From NCBI GenBank assembly GCA_008921705.1, contig VFFE01007212.1, forward strand, positions 854,076 to 918,075: 64,000 bases of DNA, written 5' to 3'. The stretch comes from Burhinus oedicnemus. Its lineage: Eukaryota > Chordata > Aves > Charadriiformes > Burhinidae. The position numbers were made by a program, and so were the translations under genes. The notes beneath the pieces were generated by a model, which saw nothing but the letters and a program-made list of their open reading frames with translations, was not told where the DNA came from and made no database searches. Positions 49,645 through 61,960 of the stretch are shown piece after piece (the stretch's first letter is position 1; each line of letters starts with the position of its first letter).

Positions 49645-51375
49645 TTTAACAGTAAAGAATTTCATTCTAATACCTAATGTAAATCTAACCTCTTTCAGTT
49701 TAAAACCATTACCCCTCGTCCTACTGCTATACTCTGTGATAAAGAGTCCCTCCCCATCTTTCCTATAGGCCCCCTTTATGTACTGGAAAGCCGTTATAAG
49801 GTCTCCCTGGACCCTTCTCTTCTCCAGCCTGAACAACTCCAACTCTCTCAGCCTCTCTTCATAGGAGAGATAGTCCAGTCCTCTGATCATCTTTGTGGCC
49901 CTCCTCTGGACTCGCTCCAACAGACTGACTGGCCTGTAGTTCCTTGGGTCTTCCTTTTTTCTCTTTTTAAAAATGGGGGTTATGTTTCCCCTTTTCCAGT
50001 CAGCAGGAACTTCACCAGACTGCCATGATTTCTCAAATGTGATGGATAGTGGCCAGCTCTCTCAGGACCTGTGGATGTATCTCATCATGTCCCATGGACT
50101 TGTGCACTTTCAGCTTCCTCAGATGGTCTTGATCCTCATGTTCTCCTACAGTGGGCAGTACTTCATTCTCCCAGCCCCTGCCTTTGCCTTCTGTGACTTG
50201 GGTGGTGTGGTTAGAGCCCTTGCCGGTGAAGACTGAAGCCTTGTCCATGTCCCAGGTAACCAGGTCTCCCATTTCCTTTGGGAGAAGGCCTACATTTTCC
50301 CTAGTCTTCCTTTTATCACTTCTGTAGTCTACCTGTAAAAGCTTTTCTTGTTGCCCTGGACAGATTTAACTCTATCTGGGCTTAAGCTTTCCTAACCTGA
50401 TCCTTGGCTGCTCAGACAGTTTCTCTGTATTCCTCCCAGACTACCCATCCTTGCTTCCACCTGCTGTAGGCTTCTTTTTTGTGTTTGAGTTTGCCCAGGA
50501 GCTCCTTGCTCATCCATGCAGGCCTCCTGGTGTTTTTGCCTGACTTCCTCTTTGTTGGGATGCATCGCTCCTGAGCTAGGACGAGGTGAGCCTTGAATAT
50601 TAACCAGCTTTCCTGGGTCCCTCTTCCCTCCAGGGCTTTATCTCATGGCACTCTGCCAAGCAGATCCCTGAAGAGGCCAAAGTCTGCTCTCCTGAAGTCC
50701 AGGGTAGCAAGCTTGCTGCTGCTAAGGATCTTGAACTGCACCACCTGATGGTCACTGCAGCCAAGGCTGCCTTTGAGCTTCACATTCCCCACCAGCCCCT
50801 CCTTCTTGGTCAGAACAAGGTCAGAGTAACACCTCTTCTTGTTGGCTCCTCTATCATTTGGAGAAGGAAGTTACCATCAGCGCATTCCAGGAACCTCTTG
50901 GATTGCTTATGCCCTGCTGTGTTGTTCCTCCAACAGATATCAAGGTGGTTGAAGTCACCAATAAGGACCAGGGCTTGTGAACCTGAAGCTGCTCCTATCT
51001 GTCTATAGAGGGCCTCATCTGCTTGGTCTTCCTGGTCAAATGGCCTGTAACAGACCCCCACTGTAACATCACCTGTCCTTGCCCTCCCTTTAATCCTGAC
51101 CCATAAAGTCTTGGTTGGCTGTTCATCCATCCCCAAGTGGAGCTCCATGCACTCCAGCTGGCCATTGACATAGAGGGTGACACCACCTCCTCATCTCCCC
51201 TGCCTGTCCTTCCTGAAGAGCCTGTATCCTTTCATTCCAACACTCCAGTCATAGGAGCCATCCCATCATGTCTCCGTGATGCCAATAAGATCATAACCCT
51301 GCAGACGTGCACACATCTTTAACTCCTCTTGTTCATTCCCCATGCTATGTGTGTTACACGTAAACTCACTTTATT
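49645..51375 (-). mobile_element. CR1 LINE with endonuclease portion, internally deleted and 3'-truncated
   Basis: Read on the minus strand from about 51375, this begins inside the apurinic-type endonuclease domain (NEQEELK, GYDLIGITET, then a TGA where Trp is expected, then WDG). It continues through GVTLYVNG, VLIGDFNHLDICW and IEEPTRRGVTLTLF, passes through the linker to the start of the reverse transcriptase ([37 protein letters not shown]), and then jumps at about 49922 straight to [20 protein letters not shown] near the ORF2 C-terminus. The catalytic core of the reverse transcriptase is thus missing. It stops near 49645 after MKFFTVK without the usual CR1 3' UTR and octamers. Several stops and frameshifts show it is dead. 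Confidence 0.9.
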
Positions 51376-53251
51376 CTATGGAAGAAGTTATCAGATCAAT
51401 CTGCCCATAATCCAAAAAGCTCTTCTCAACGTATGATGTATCTTTGACATGGCATTCCACATTATTTTTTTTAATTTTTTTGAGCTTCTGTCATGAGTAG
51501 CTGCACAAGGTTCTCAGTGATTTGTCTTTGCTAATAACCTGTTCCTGAGGCAGAACCGCTGGCTTGAGGCAAGGCCCTGAAATATGACCCTTCCTGCATT
51601 ACTGTGTGGGGATCTTCTTATACCCCTTCTAGGGCTGAGGTAGATGTGAAATGGACAATCAGAGATTTATCAGAGATTTCTCCTTAGTAGGAAGTTATTG
51701 AAGCCTGACAACTCCTCCTGCTGTGTAGGTAGCTGGTAACAGTTGCATTAACATCTTTTAGTGACATTTCTACGTAAAATGTAGGCTTCTCACAGAGATT
51801 TTCACAAATGTTTTTGAAACTTGAGAGCCCAGGGATTTGTCTTCATGGATCATGTTACAAAAGTTACAACAGGGATAAGTTGGAAGCGATTTAGTTGAAT
51901 CAGCTTTAAAATGACAACTTATTCTCTCCCACATCTCACCTCCAAACAGCAGAGCCTTGGAGGATGTATACTGTTGGCTGCTCAGAAATGGCTTGTGCCT
52001 CTGTGGAGAGCTAAGCTCATCCAAAATTACAAGCTCTTGTTTGGAGCTGTGCTTCTAGGCAATAATTTACATTAAGCCTGGTGCAGGAACATCTGCAGAA
52101 CTAATCAGAAAGCCACAATCTATTGTGTAGGGCCTGAATGAAAGCATCAGTTGGGTTAGGCCTTTGGCTTGTACAGAAGATGATAAATAATGGAGTCAGG
52201 GTGAACTGTTTTGGATCTTATAGAGTTTGCTTTGAACTTAAATTGAATTGCAGTCTCTTTGTAGGCTGTAGATGATATTTTTTTAAATTCTGCACTTCAC
52301 AGAGTAACCAGACAAATGAAAATATGGAAATATAATGGAAATATTAAGCAAGTCTTCCTTTGCAATTGAAAATGTGGGGTTTGGATAATCTTGTGTACAG
52401 TCCTGCTGGATATTACTAAGTAGTTAAAGCTGAGTCTTGATCACATTATAGAATTTTTTTCTGACTTGATTGTTTAAACCTTTGGGAAGGTAAAGAAGTT
52501 CATTAAAGACCTACCTGAAGGGAAAGAATCTCAACTGCTGCTGAGATTTCTCTTTGGTAAGATAGTTTAAGAAGTTCTACTGCAACGGCTTCTTAACAAG
52601 TAAGTTTGTAATTACAATAGTAAAAGATCTGTTTGTCAGAGACGAAGCAGATTACAGTGACTTGGGACTGCTTCTACTTAGTAGCCAGGATGGTTGAGTC
52701 ATAATTTTACTGAATTACCCTCTGGTCAGCAAAAGATGTTTCTAAGCCAGAGTGCCATCCAGAGGGGATTTGGTACGTGTACTATCCTGTTCTTTGGGCT
52801 GCGCTAGAATAACAGCCTTGCTCTTTCTGAGGTAGAAAGAAGAACATTCTGTACATCTGGAAACCGGAACTTTAGAGAATTGCTGCAATCCTATTATGGA
52901 GACATCTGACATTAGCAGATTGTTCCCATATCTGTCAGGAGTTTTTATAAGACTGAAAGAAGGAAACAAAACAAAACACAGAAATTTAGGCCTGGTGACA
53001 TTTACACAAGTGAATCAAGCTGTGAGGATATTGCTTTGGAAAGTGAGGGCTCTTGCCATTACATCATGGCCAACCTTTGTTATTGATCTGCAGAAAAGCC
53101 TTCCTGACATGATATTTCTGGTACCTGTATTGTGGAAATGCTAGTAAGTCCCTTTGAAATGTTTTTCTTTTACTGTGGTTAAGTATCTGGTTATTCTTGG
53201 ATGGCAGATAAAATGCCCCCCCTCTGTTTCTAGTGCCTCTTAAAAAATGAT
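51376..53251. other. Unique non-coding DNA
   Basis: About 1.9 kb between the deleted CR1 and the LTR-like block. I recognise nothing in it. Confidence 0.6.
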
Positions 53252-53950
53252 TGTGTCAGTGGTGGGTTAGCCTTGGCCAGAAGCTAAACCCCCACCTAGC
53301 TGCTTCTGCACTCTCCCCTCCTCGGCTAGCTGAGGGAGGAAAAAAATAGGAAGAAAAAGGGTGAGAAAGCTCATGGGCCAAGACAAAGACAAGGAGATCC
53401 CTTGCTAATTACCATCACATCAAACACATTACACTTGGGGAAAATTAATTTATTGCAAATTAAAATAAATATTTAATTACTGATTTGGGTAGGGGGAAAC
53501 AAAAAGACAAAGATTTAAACAACACCTTTCCTCCCTCCTTTCCCAGGCTTAACCTCACTCCTTCACTCCAGACTCCCCCACCATGTGGTGCAGGAGGATG
53601 GGGAGTGGTTTGTTACTGGCAGGAAACAGTGGTTCCTCTCTGCCGCTCCTTCCTCCTCACATTTTCCCTCTGGTCCATCTTGGGCTCTCCAAGAGCTGTA
53701 GTTCTTCAGGAGTATCTGCTCTGCCATGGAGCACCTTTTCCTTCTCCTTATCTTCTGGCCTTGGTGTTCCCAGAGTTGTTTCTCACTCTCCTTTCCTGCT
53801 CCACTGCCTGTGTGGTGTTTTCTGCCCTTTTAAAAATACATTTTCACAGAGATGGCATCAGCTTGTCTGATGGGCTCAGCTGTGTCCCGTGACGGGTCTG
53901 GTGGACCCTGGTCTCTTCCTAATGGGCAATCTTGCACAAATTCCTAGCTG
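53252..53950 (-). mobile_element. Probable avian endogenous retrovirus LTR fragment
   Basis: The block begins near GGTGGGTTAGCCTTGGCC and includes CACCTAGCTGCTTCTGCACT, TCATGGGCCAAGACAAAGAC, CTTGGGGAAAATTAATTTAT, and C/T-rich text with CTCTGCCGCTCCTTCCTCCT. I recognise this order of motifs from a common LTR-type repeat of bird genomes, here diverged. No internal gag, pol or env-like coding sequence adjoins it, so it would be a solo or partial LTR. Strand and LTR class are uncertain. Open frames inside it (53485-53892) are not convincing genes. Confidence 0.5.
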
Positions 53951-54589
53951 TGCCTGAAATTTACTTTGAGAAGTAAACTCTGGGAAAGTGTTTTGAAACT
54001 TGAAACATTTTATTTTGTACTATGAAACAGTCATGGGAGAAATATAATATAGCATGACTGTACTGAGAAGACCACTCTCCATCTTGAAGTACTCCAGGAT
54101 TCAAGGATAGTTGTCAAAACTGTACATTCCTTATCACAGGAGGTTAAAATTTGGTCATTCATCTTCATGAATGAGAATTGCAGTCTAAAAACATACTTGT
54201 TGATCACAAAATAGCTCATCTTCACTGAGTCTCAGTGTACTACCATTGATTTAAATCAGTGATGAATTACAAATTCTGCAAGTAAACCTCAAAGTTTAGA
54301 GGTAATTTCTGACAGTCAGTAAGCTACATTCCTCTGGTCAATTTATTTATGTTTTTCATACTATTAAATTATTCTAACTGCTTGAGTGATGTTAAGAATG
54401 GTCAAATTAAAGTAAAGCTACTGCTAACAAAACATTACAACAAAGTCTGGTTTGTTAGCTAAATTTTCCTGTGGCAAGAATAATACTATTTATATCACCT
54501 AAATAGTTTTTCAGACCACATTGTTTTGATTTGTCCCTGTAGATGCATGGTACTCATCCTGTTTTATCCAAGAATAACATCTTTCATGA

Positions 54590-54910
54590 GACTGAATATT
54601 TACCATTTCAAAGCCCTAGCCCCCTTGATAATGTTTGCTAGTCTTATTAAAACGTGAAAGCAAAATTGCTGCTGTTCAGAGTACACCAGCAGGGAAAGGC
54701 CAGGCTGTTGATCAGCCTGATGCAGAGACGTGCTGACAGCAGAATGTTTATTTACCATTTCTAATTCCTAGGCTGCCCCAAAAAGTGTCATTTGTTTTTA
54801 ACAGTGATTCAAGCTGACATTTGCATCGCATTACATTAAGCAGCGTTACGATCTGGAGGAATACTAAGCTATGTAGGTAGACTAGCCAATTTAAAACAGG
54901 ATCTCCAAAT
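54590..54910. promoter_or_regulatory. Candidate conserved non-coding element
   Basis: Non-repetitive DNA containing an exact POU octamer ATTTGCAT at 54820-54827 and balanced complex composition that contrasts with neighbouring low-complexity DNA. Function is inferred from appearance only. Confidence 0.2.
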
Positions 54911-57900
54911 GAAAGACATGGATAAGAAAAAGCCTTTGAGGTTTAGCTGAGCTGCTGCAGGAGGGCTGAATGGAATTTGGTGTATAAAGACTGAAATACA
55001 CCATTTCAGAAAGATAAGTGGTCTCATCAACTTAACCAGGGCCCAGAGCTACTTCCTGAGGTGCTTCAGTTGATTAAATCTGCCTGAGAGCTTTTTGCGT
55101 GCATGCAAAATGGTTATTTCCTAAATGCCCTTAACTGCAGTTATAAAAAAAGGTCTCAAATGAACCAGCACCCTTTTTTTGTAGTTCACTATGCCTTTTC
55201 CTCAGCCATAAAACTGATCTAAACCAAAAATACTACCCACAGAGCTCCCAGCTGACATCTAACCAGACTTCCATATGCTGATTTCCATTAGTGTCAACAA
55301 GGTGAAAATCTAATTTTTTCCTCCAATGTCTTGTTCTTTTCTTTCTAGGGAAGCTTGCCATCTTCCAGCTGGCTTTATAATGGGCAGGCCTCCTTTTTTT
55401 ATTTGCCCCTCTGTTTACTCTTGGAAAGATATTTAAGAGGCTCTGGCATGAGCTACGGGGACTCCAATGTAATGCTCTGCAGCAGTTCACGTTACTAAAT
55501 AGTAGAAATATGCTTAGATACTCAGAAATGTGTGGAATTTTGGCAAGTTGTCCTAGGAAACAAAGATCCAACTTAGCTCAATAGACAAATGTTCATATTC
55601 AGCAACAGTTTAAAGATGGACTAAATCTGCCCATTCAGAGGTCTGTATTTAATATTACGTCAGATGAGCAAGAAGAACAACTACACATACATGTATCACA
55701 ACTCTTGTGACAAACTGAGGAATAAAATAATAGGCTTTCTACCTCTTGTAGGCCTTCACTTAATCATGATGCTACAAGGATGGGTGAAACGACGACAGTG
55801 AGTTTTGCCTTTCTAGCTGCTACTGTCACCATCTCTGATCATCACAACACCAGTAGACCTTCATCAACCTCATTCTTAAAGGCATCCTCACCAAAATAAG
55901 TTAAAGAGAGATATTTCCACTGCTGAACTTAACAACACTAGATTTGAATGTGTAATACGAATTCCTTCTTTTCTCTTCCTCTCTTGTGTCTCCTTTTCCT
56001 TCCCCAGCCGCATTTATTTTCTGTCTCTGTCTCCATATGCATTCTGCTGACTATTTGGCTGGCAGACTAAGTTAGACTTTCTTTAATAAAAATCCTTTAC
56101 TCTTGTGATTAGAAAGGTGGCAAAAAGAACTGTCTCAAATACCCTTACAGTGGTGTAAGTTTGCCAGGTCTTGGCAAGGCTAATACAATCAGGGACCAGA
56201 CATTGTAAAGGATTAAGATTCCTGAAGCAGCATTCGTGAAGACATTTAGTGCTGAAATCCAAAATTGTGACCTCAAATTGTATCTCCTTAATCTTGAAGC
56301 TGTCTGAAATCACCAAGACTTAATTCTGTCAGTACAAAATCAATTCTTAGACTGATGATGCATGTGTGTAGCTCCACAAATCTTGTTCCCAGATGTATTT
56401 TCAAAAACCAGAATGTCAGAGGACCACAGTATTTCAGCTCAGCAGAAAGGTGCCTTTCTGGTTTTCACGTCTAGTTCTGTTGCTCTGACCTGTTTACGAA
56501 ATGCCATCAGATAATACTGGCCACTCCTATTTAAGAAAGGAGTGTCAGCGGAGGCTGGATGATACTGCAGACTCCTAAAACTACATTTGTTTTTCAGGAG
56601 GTTTAATTTATGTTGATGTGAGAGCCCTAGGGATTAAAGAGAGCAGGAACAGAGGAAAGAGTCTGAAAAACAGTAATGAAAGTGTTCTCTTCAGCCACTT
56701 TAAACGCCTTGACCCAGGTCAGCATACTGGGCTTGAAACCTGGTCTGTTCTCGATTTTTTTTGCTTTTCAGTCATCTTTGCCGCTCCCCATAGTGCCCAC
56801 TCTGTTGCTGACTCGGGACTGCAAAGCAAGTCTTCAAACTGCAGCTGCAATAACTGAGCTTTTATTTGGGGATACAGTTACCTGAACCTTACTGGCATGG
56901 TGAAGCGCGGCCAGGCAGTTTAGAAGAGAGTGTTTCTGACTGAGATAAGAAGAGCTGTATTTAACTCCCCTCAGCTGTGAATTCCCTTTGCCTGTCGCAA
57001 GCTTAGGAGGGCAAAACTCTTCTCTCTCTCTGATTATGCAGGAGCATCTTTGCTGCCTCTGAGCATCAGTCAAAGACCAATTGCTTCCACACAGACTCAT
57101 TTATAAGTGTCTATGTACCAGCATACAGATAAAGACAACTGATAGAAAAAAGAGAACAGATGCCATTTAAATGCATAGTTCTGTGTGCCTGCTTGTTTTC
57201 AATGATTAAAAATAATGATTAGAAGATAATAACTGCTAGAATGACGACGGTATTGGTAAATAATACTCCCTGTGACCTTATGGCAGTAAAATTCCTCTCA
57301 TGCCAATTAGGTACCATGAAAAACATGGAAAAGAAGAATGTTTAACAGCATGATACAAGTAAAAAAAATGCCGCCTTAGACATTGTTAGCTCAAACTAAA
57401 ACCTGACTGAAAAAGGAAAAAGGATGTTTATTTAGCAAATATCGGTCAGTAGAAAGGAATTAACTGTCCTTAAAGAAGATACTGCAGTCACAACTTGGAC
57501 CTTGATTTTAAATTATCTGGCAAATTATTGCCAGCAGTTCATTGTAGGAATAGACAATGATAAAGTGCTAACGAAAACTTTTAGAACACCCTATTAATGA
57601 AAAACTTTGGAAAAGCAGTAGACAAAAGATATGAATCCTGTATTAAAGTTTCAATTAAAGGGAACAGATTAATGTAGTTATTGGAGGTTTTTTTTTAAGA
57701 AACTTGTATTTCCTGCAAAGAAACTCATTTTTTGTGAAAATTGTATGTCATAAGTGAAAGCATATTTTCACCAATAGAGCCAGCATTTCAGACCCTTAGT
57801 GAAACAGTCAACACTTATTGTCTCTTGATGGGGTTAAAATCAGTAACTGGACAGTTAATATTGCCTCTTCAGTGAATCTGATGATGGGGTACCAGACTCT

Positions 57901-60900
57901 GTTCAAATCTGATCAAGGATTTGGCCAGCTGACTCTGTCCTGTAGTGAATAATGTGATTTGTCATTGCTCTATGTGACTGTCAGCACTTCTATTTGGAAT
58001 GTCTTGATCAGAGAATTTTGGGGCTTTCTACAGTATAGCTTATATTTCTTTCTAATAAGTGCTTTTATATTGCTGTCTATTTAGAACTTCTCCTCTGTAC
58101 TTCACATATGTGCAACCTGAGTAACAAAGTGGTAATGGGAAAAAAAAAAAAGTAAAACAAGTCCTGTAAAATTGTGTATGTTTTATTGGTAACTGTAGAT
58201 TAAAGAAATAAAACAGTAAGATGAATTTGTGATTTTTACTGTCTGCTAGTTGTTATACAAATGTGTCTTCTAAACTTACTTTAAAACAAGAGCAGAGCTT
58301 GTGCTTTTTAGTATGGCAAAATCTTTGCAAATATTTCTAATCTAACCTTGAATTTCTTCCCCTGTGACAATTACAAAGAGCAAGTGGTAGACTTAGTAGT
58401 AAGCTCTAATAGTTCATCATAGTTGAAATTAGATGATTTAACACCTTGACACTAAGAAATCTAGAAAAAAAAAAGCGCTTTTCAATATTTTTATAACATT
58501 GTCCTGAAAAAATAGATCCAAAAAACCAAAGAACGAGCAAAATGCATTTGGTATGTGGCAAGTATGATACTATGGTACTTACACTGTGAAATTAAATCAG
58601 CTCTTATTCTCCTACATAATTTTACTTGAAATTCAGATTCTTAGCAAGATGATCAGGAGCAACACAGATTAACATCTGTCACTCTATGTGTGTTCCATAA
58701 ACAGTGGTTACTGGGCAGCTGAGTGAGCAGTAGAGTAAAACCACTTTCTTCTGAAATACCACTAGGTAGGATGCCTTTAAAGCTCTATCCATATTACTGC
58801 AAGACCTGTGAAACTGAAAGTTGTCCTTAGATGGTTTACAGCATTTTATAAAGTGGACTTTTGTGTGGAAGAAGCTCCTCAGCTGCACTGGCAAACTGTT
58901 GTGATAGGTGTAAATAAGCAAATGTTGGGCATCAAGAGAGAGGTTCATCTGGTGAGTCTGCAGGATAGGCTCATCAGCACGATAGTGCAAAGGTAATCTC
59001 CATCAGCAGGCATCAGCTGGAATTCAATGGGGATGTGCAAGAAGAAAATGTTATGTTCTTTCCAAAATAGTTATAACCACTGCATGATGCTCTTTTACAG
59101 AGCACACATTCATGTTTCAAGATAGTGATGGGAAAAGACAAATAGCTTATATAGCTAATAAAAGGAAAGTTTTTTAAAATTCAGGTCACACAGCTTATCT
59201 TGCTTCCTACACAATCGCTTCTTTTCCTTTTGATTGCTTACTTCTGCATCAATGGCTTATATCAACTAAATTTTAATCTTCAGTGTCATTCCAGAGTACT
59301 ATTGCCCATGAAATTACTGAAGTATTGCTTGAAGAAAGTGCTGTGGATTGGGACAGAGGGAAAAAAAGGTATATTGTTCAAGTTCTGTATATGAAGAACA
59401 GTGACCAGGAGCTGTACTACCAGTGCGCAGTCTCCCACTTGTGGAATTGGTGTCGGTTCTCTCCATCCGTTTTCAGAATTCATATACAGCCACCAGCTGA
59501 GATGGGCAGCCTGTGCAGGCTGGGTCGCACACCCTCATTCTTAGCCTGCATCACACTTAGTGTCTCCACACTTGCTAGCAAAGTGGCCTAGAGCACATAA
59601 AAGGTCAGCTAATGGATGCACGACAGCTGACTAAAGTGGAACACAGATGAACTTGGGTCTATTGTGAATTCATGCCCTAGTTTTGTCTCCTACTTGGATT
59701 CTTCATCAATACTAAGCTTTCCCTCAGCAAACACTAGAGTAATGCTCAGTTGTCTTTGTACTTAGTAGGAAACCAATCCTCAACTGTTTATACATTTGAC
59801 TGCTGCTGGTTGAACTGTAGCAAGAAGCTATGTCTGAAGCCCTGTGTGCTTACAAAATTCTAGTGCAGAGCACTGAAATGAATATTCTCAGAAAAAAAAG
59901 ACCTAGACGAATGTTCCACATTACTGCCTGTGTTTCTCATCTATTGACAAAATATTTTCTCAGGCACAAAGGCCAATCTCAAATCTAGTCTACTTGCAAG
60001 AAGATGGACTCTTCTCAGAAGTGGTGGAACAGGAAGAAAATTGTAAAGCAAAGCTCCTTGAGGGACCAAAGGAGAGAATAGACAACTGCAGAGACCGTAC
60101 ATAACTTTGGATCCAGGCTGAGTTTTGTGATCAAAACAAAGTTGCAAGTAGGCAAATCTCATTTGGCTCGTAGATCTGTTAAGATTAATTAAAAATCACC
60201 ATTTTGCTGTGAATAATCTTTACAACCATATTATTTTCTGAAAATTCACTGAAAAAAAACATGGAACTTCTTAAAATCAGAAAAAATAGTTATTTGAAGT
60301 TTAGAAAAATGAACAAGCCGCCAAAAGCAAATGATAGAAACTACTTTGTCAGGAGGTAGAAAGAAAATCAGTAAGAAAATCTTGTCCATAGTTAAAGATT
60401 AATGAAAATGATGCTTTTCACTAAGCCCTCTGAAAGGCAAAAGAACATTCAAAATATCCAATATCTCATTATCCAGCAGAGATGTTATTAACGAGACTGT
60501 ACACCAGTGTTATTTACCTCTACAGCTCTTTTCTCTCCCTTCTTGGGTGTTTTTGTCTTGTTTCATCTTCAGGAAAATAGGATTAAACTCCACTAACAAA
60601 AGCTCAAAATATGTTCTCATCATTCCTTGTACAAGTCACTTTTCCTTGAACAAGAAGGATTATTACCTTCTTCAGTGCTGTCTACAAAAAAATCCCCAAA
60701 AACAAGAGAAAAGAATTCTGAAGACAAAACTGTACAGATAAGGTTAAAAGTTATATGTGATTTATCTTTTTTCTTTCTGTTATATCTGTAATAAAGATTT
60801 TAAATGTATTTATTGTTAATAACAACAGTTTGCTAGCAGCCAACCACATTAAAGTGTCTATAATTGACAGATATGCCCAAACTTGATTACTATTGAATCC

Positions 60901-61205
60901 TGTACACACTTGTTGATTATTTGGGTGCCATTTTCATTAAAATTTTCATAGTATATGTAACTTGTAGCATTTCTTATCTAGAATTCCACCTTTTCCACTC
61001 TAGTTCCCCTATAGCCTTCATTAGAGCAAACCACTGTAATTAGAGTGAGAAGATTTCACTTGTAATTCAAATGAGTTTTAAAAATTGTTACTTTTGCTTT
61101 TATTATATAAAGTTCATACCCCAATGTTCACAAGCTCTCAGGAATTAAAAACCTCTTTTTTTAAGAGTATGGGAATGTATGTGTGTATAATTACATAATG
61201 ACAGA

Positions 61206-61266
61206 TAATTATATATATATCTTCATAAACACCTGTGTACATATATATTTTTATATATAATTATGA
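61206..61266 (+). repeat. AT-rich simple sequence
   Basis: Short (TA)n tracts interrupted by TCTTCATAAACACCTGTG, with further TATATA runs on the other side. This is low-complexity DNA in the downstream desert. Confidence 0.8.
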
Positions 61267-61689
61267 AACAAAGAGAAATCTGTATCTTTCATGCCTTTAA
61301 ACAAAATTGCTTATTAAACCCAAATTCTACTTAATGTAGCTCTTCATATGAAGCAAACATACCCCTGTGGAGTGAGAAACAGCATTTGACTTCCAGTTTC
61401 TGTCTGTCGGATGGCATTATAAACATATAGTCAGTTTGACAATAACTGTAATAACCTTCCCTTGGGACATTGCGGCAAGTCGGATCTGCGTGTATAATTG
61501 TGATTATTCTGCAAAAAGGTTAACTATCAAACTCCAATTACACCTACACAACTGTATATATATTTCTGTTTGCCCAATTGCAAATGAATTGTTGCCATCA
61601 GGGTATTTTGTGTCATCTTAAATTAGTCTGTACTCATTATCTAAAATGTTGGGGCTATAGCTTTATGACACAAACTGTCCTCTACTTTG

Positions 61690-61960
61690 CCTTGGCAGCT
61701 CCAGTTCATTAAAACAATGTTATCATGATGATCTAGGCAAGCCAATAAACCTTGGTACCAGTAAAACACAGTATTCATCTATTACCCTCAGCAGTACTGC
61801 AATGCTTATTTATGACTAATCAGGCTGCTCCGCAGAAGGTATATTCATGCCAATTACATGCTGCCCATTGCATGAAATGCCTAATTAAAGTTTTCTCTAT
61901 AAATATTAGCCTGATTGAAGTCAGCTTGTCAGCAGCCACATAGCCATGCCCAGACCTATG
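61690..61960. promoter_or_regulatory. Candidate conserved non-coding element
   Basis: Sequence without repeats or long open frames, containing CTAATTAAAG (TAATTA core at 61882-61887), TTATGACTAATCAGG, CATGCCAATTACATG and GCCCATTGCATGAAATGC. Dense homeodomain-like cores in complex non-repetitive A+T DNA are typical of developmental enhancers in vertebrate gene deserts. This is a resemblance only; conservation cannot be measured from one sequence. Confidence 0.25.

Noticed and set aside
53485..53892. 135-codon frame in the LTR-like block
   Set aside because: It lies in C/T-rich repeat DNA; the Leu/Pro/Ser-rich product reflects base composition.
59286..59591. 102-codon open frame in the downstream desert
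   Set aside because: No recognisable domain, no splice or promoter context, and overlapping open frames in other registers; consistent with a chance frame.
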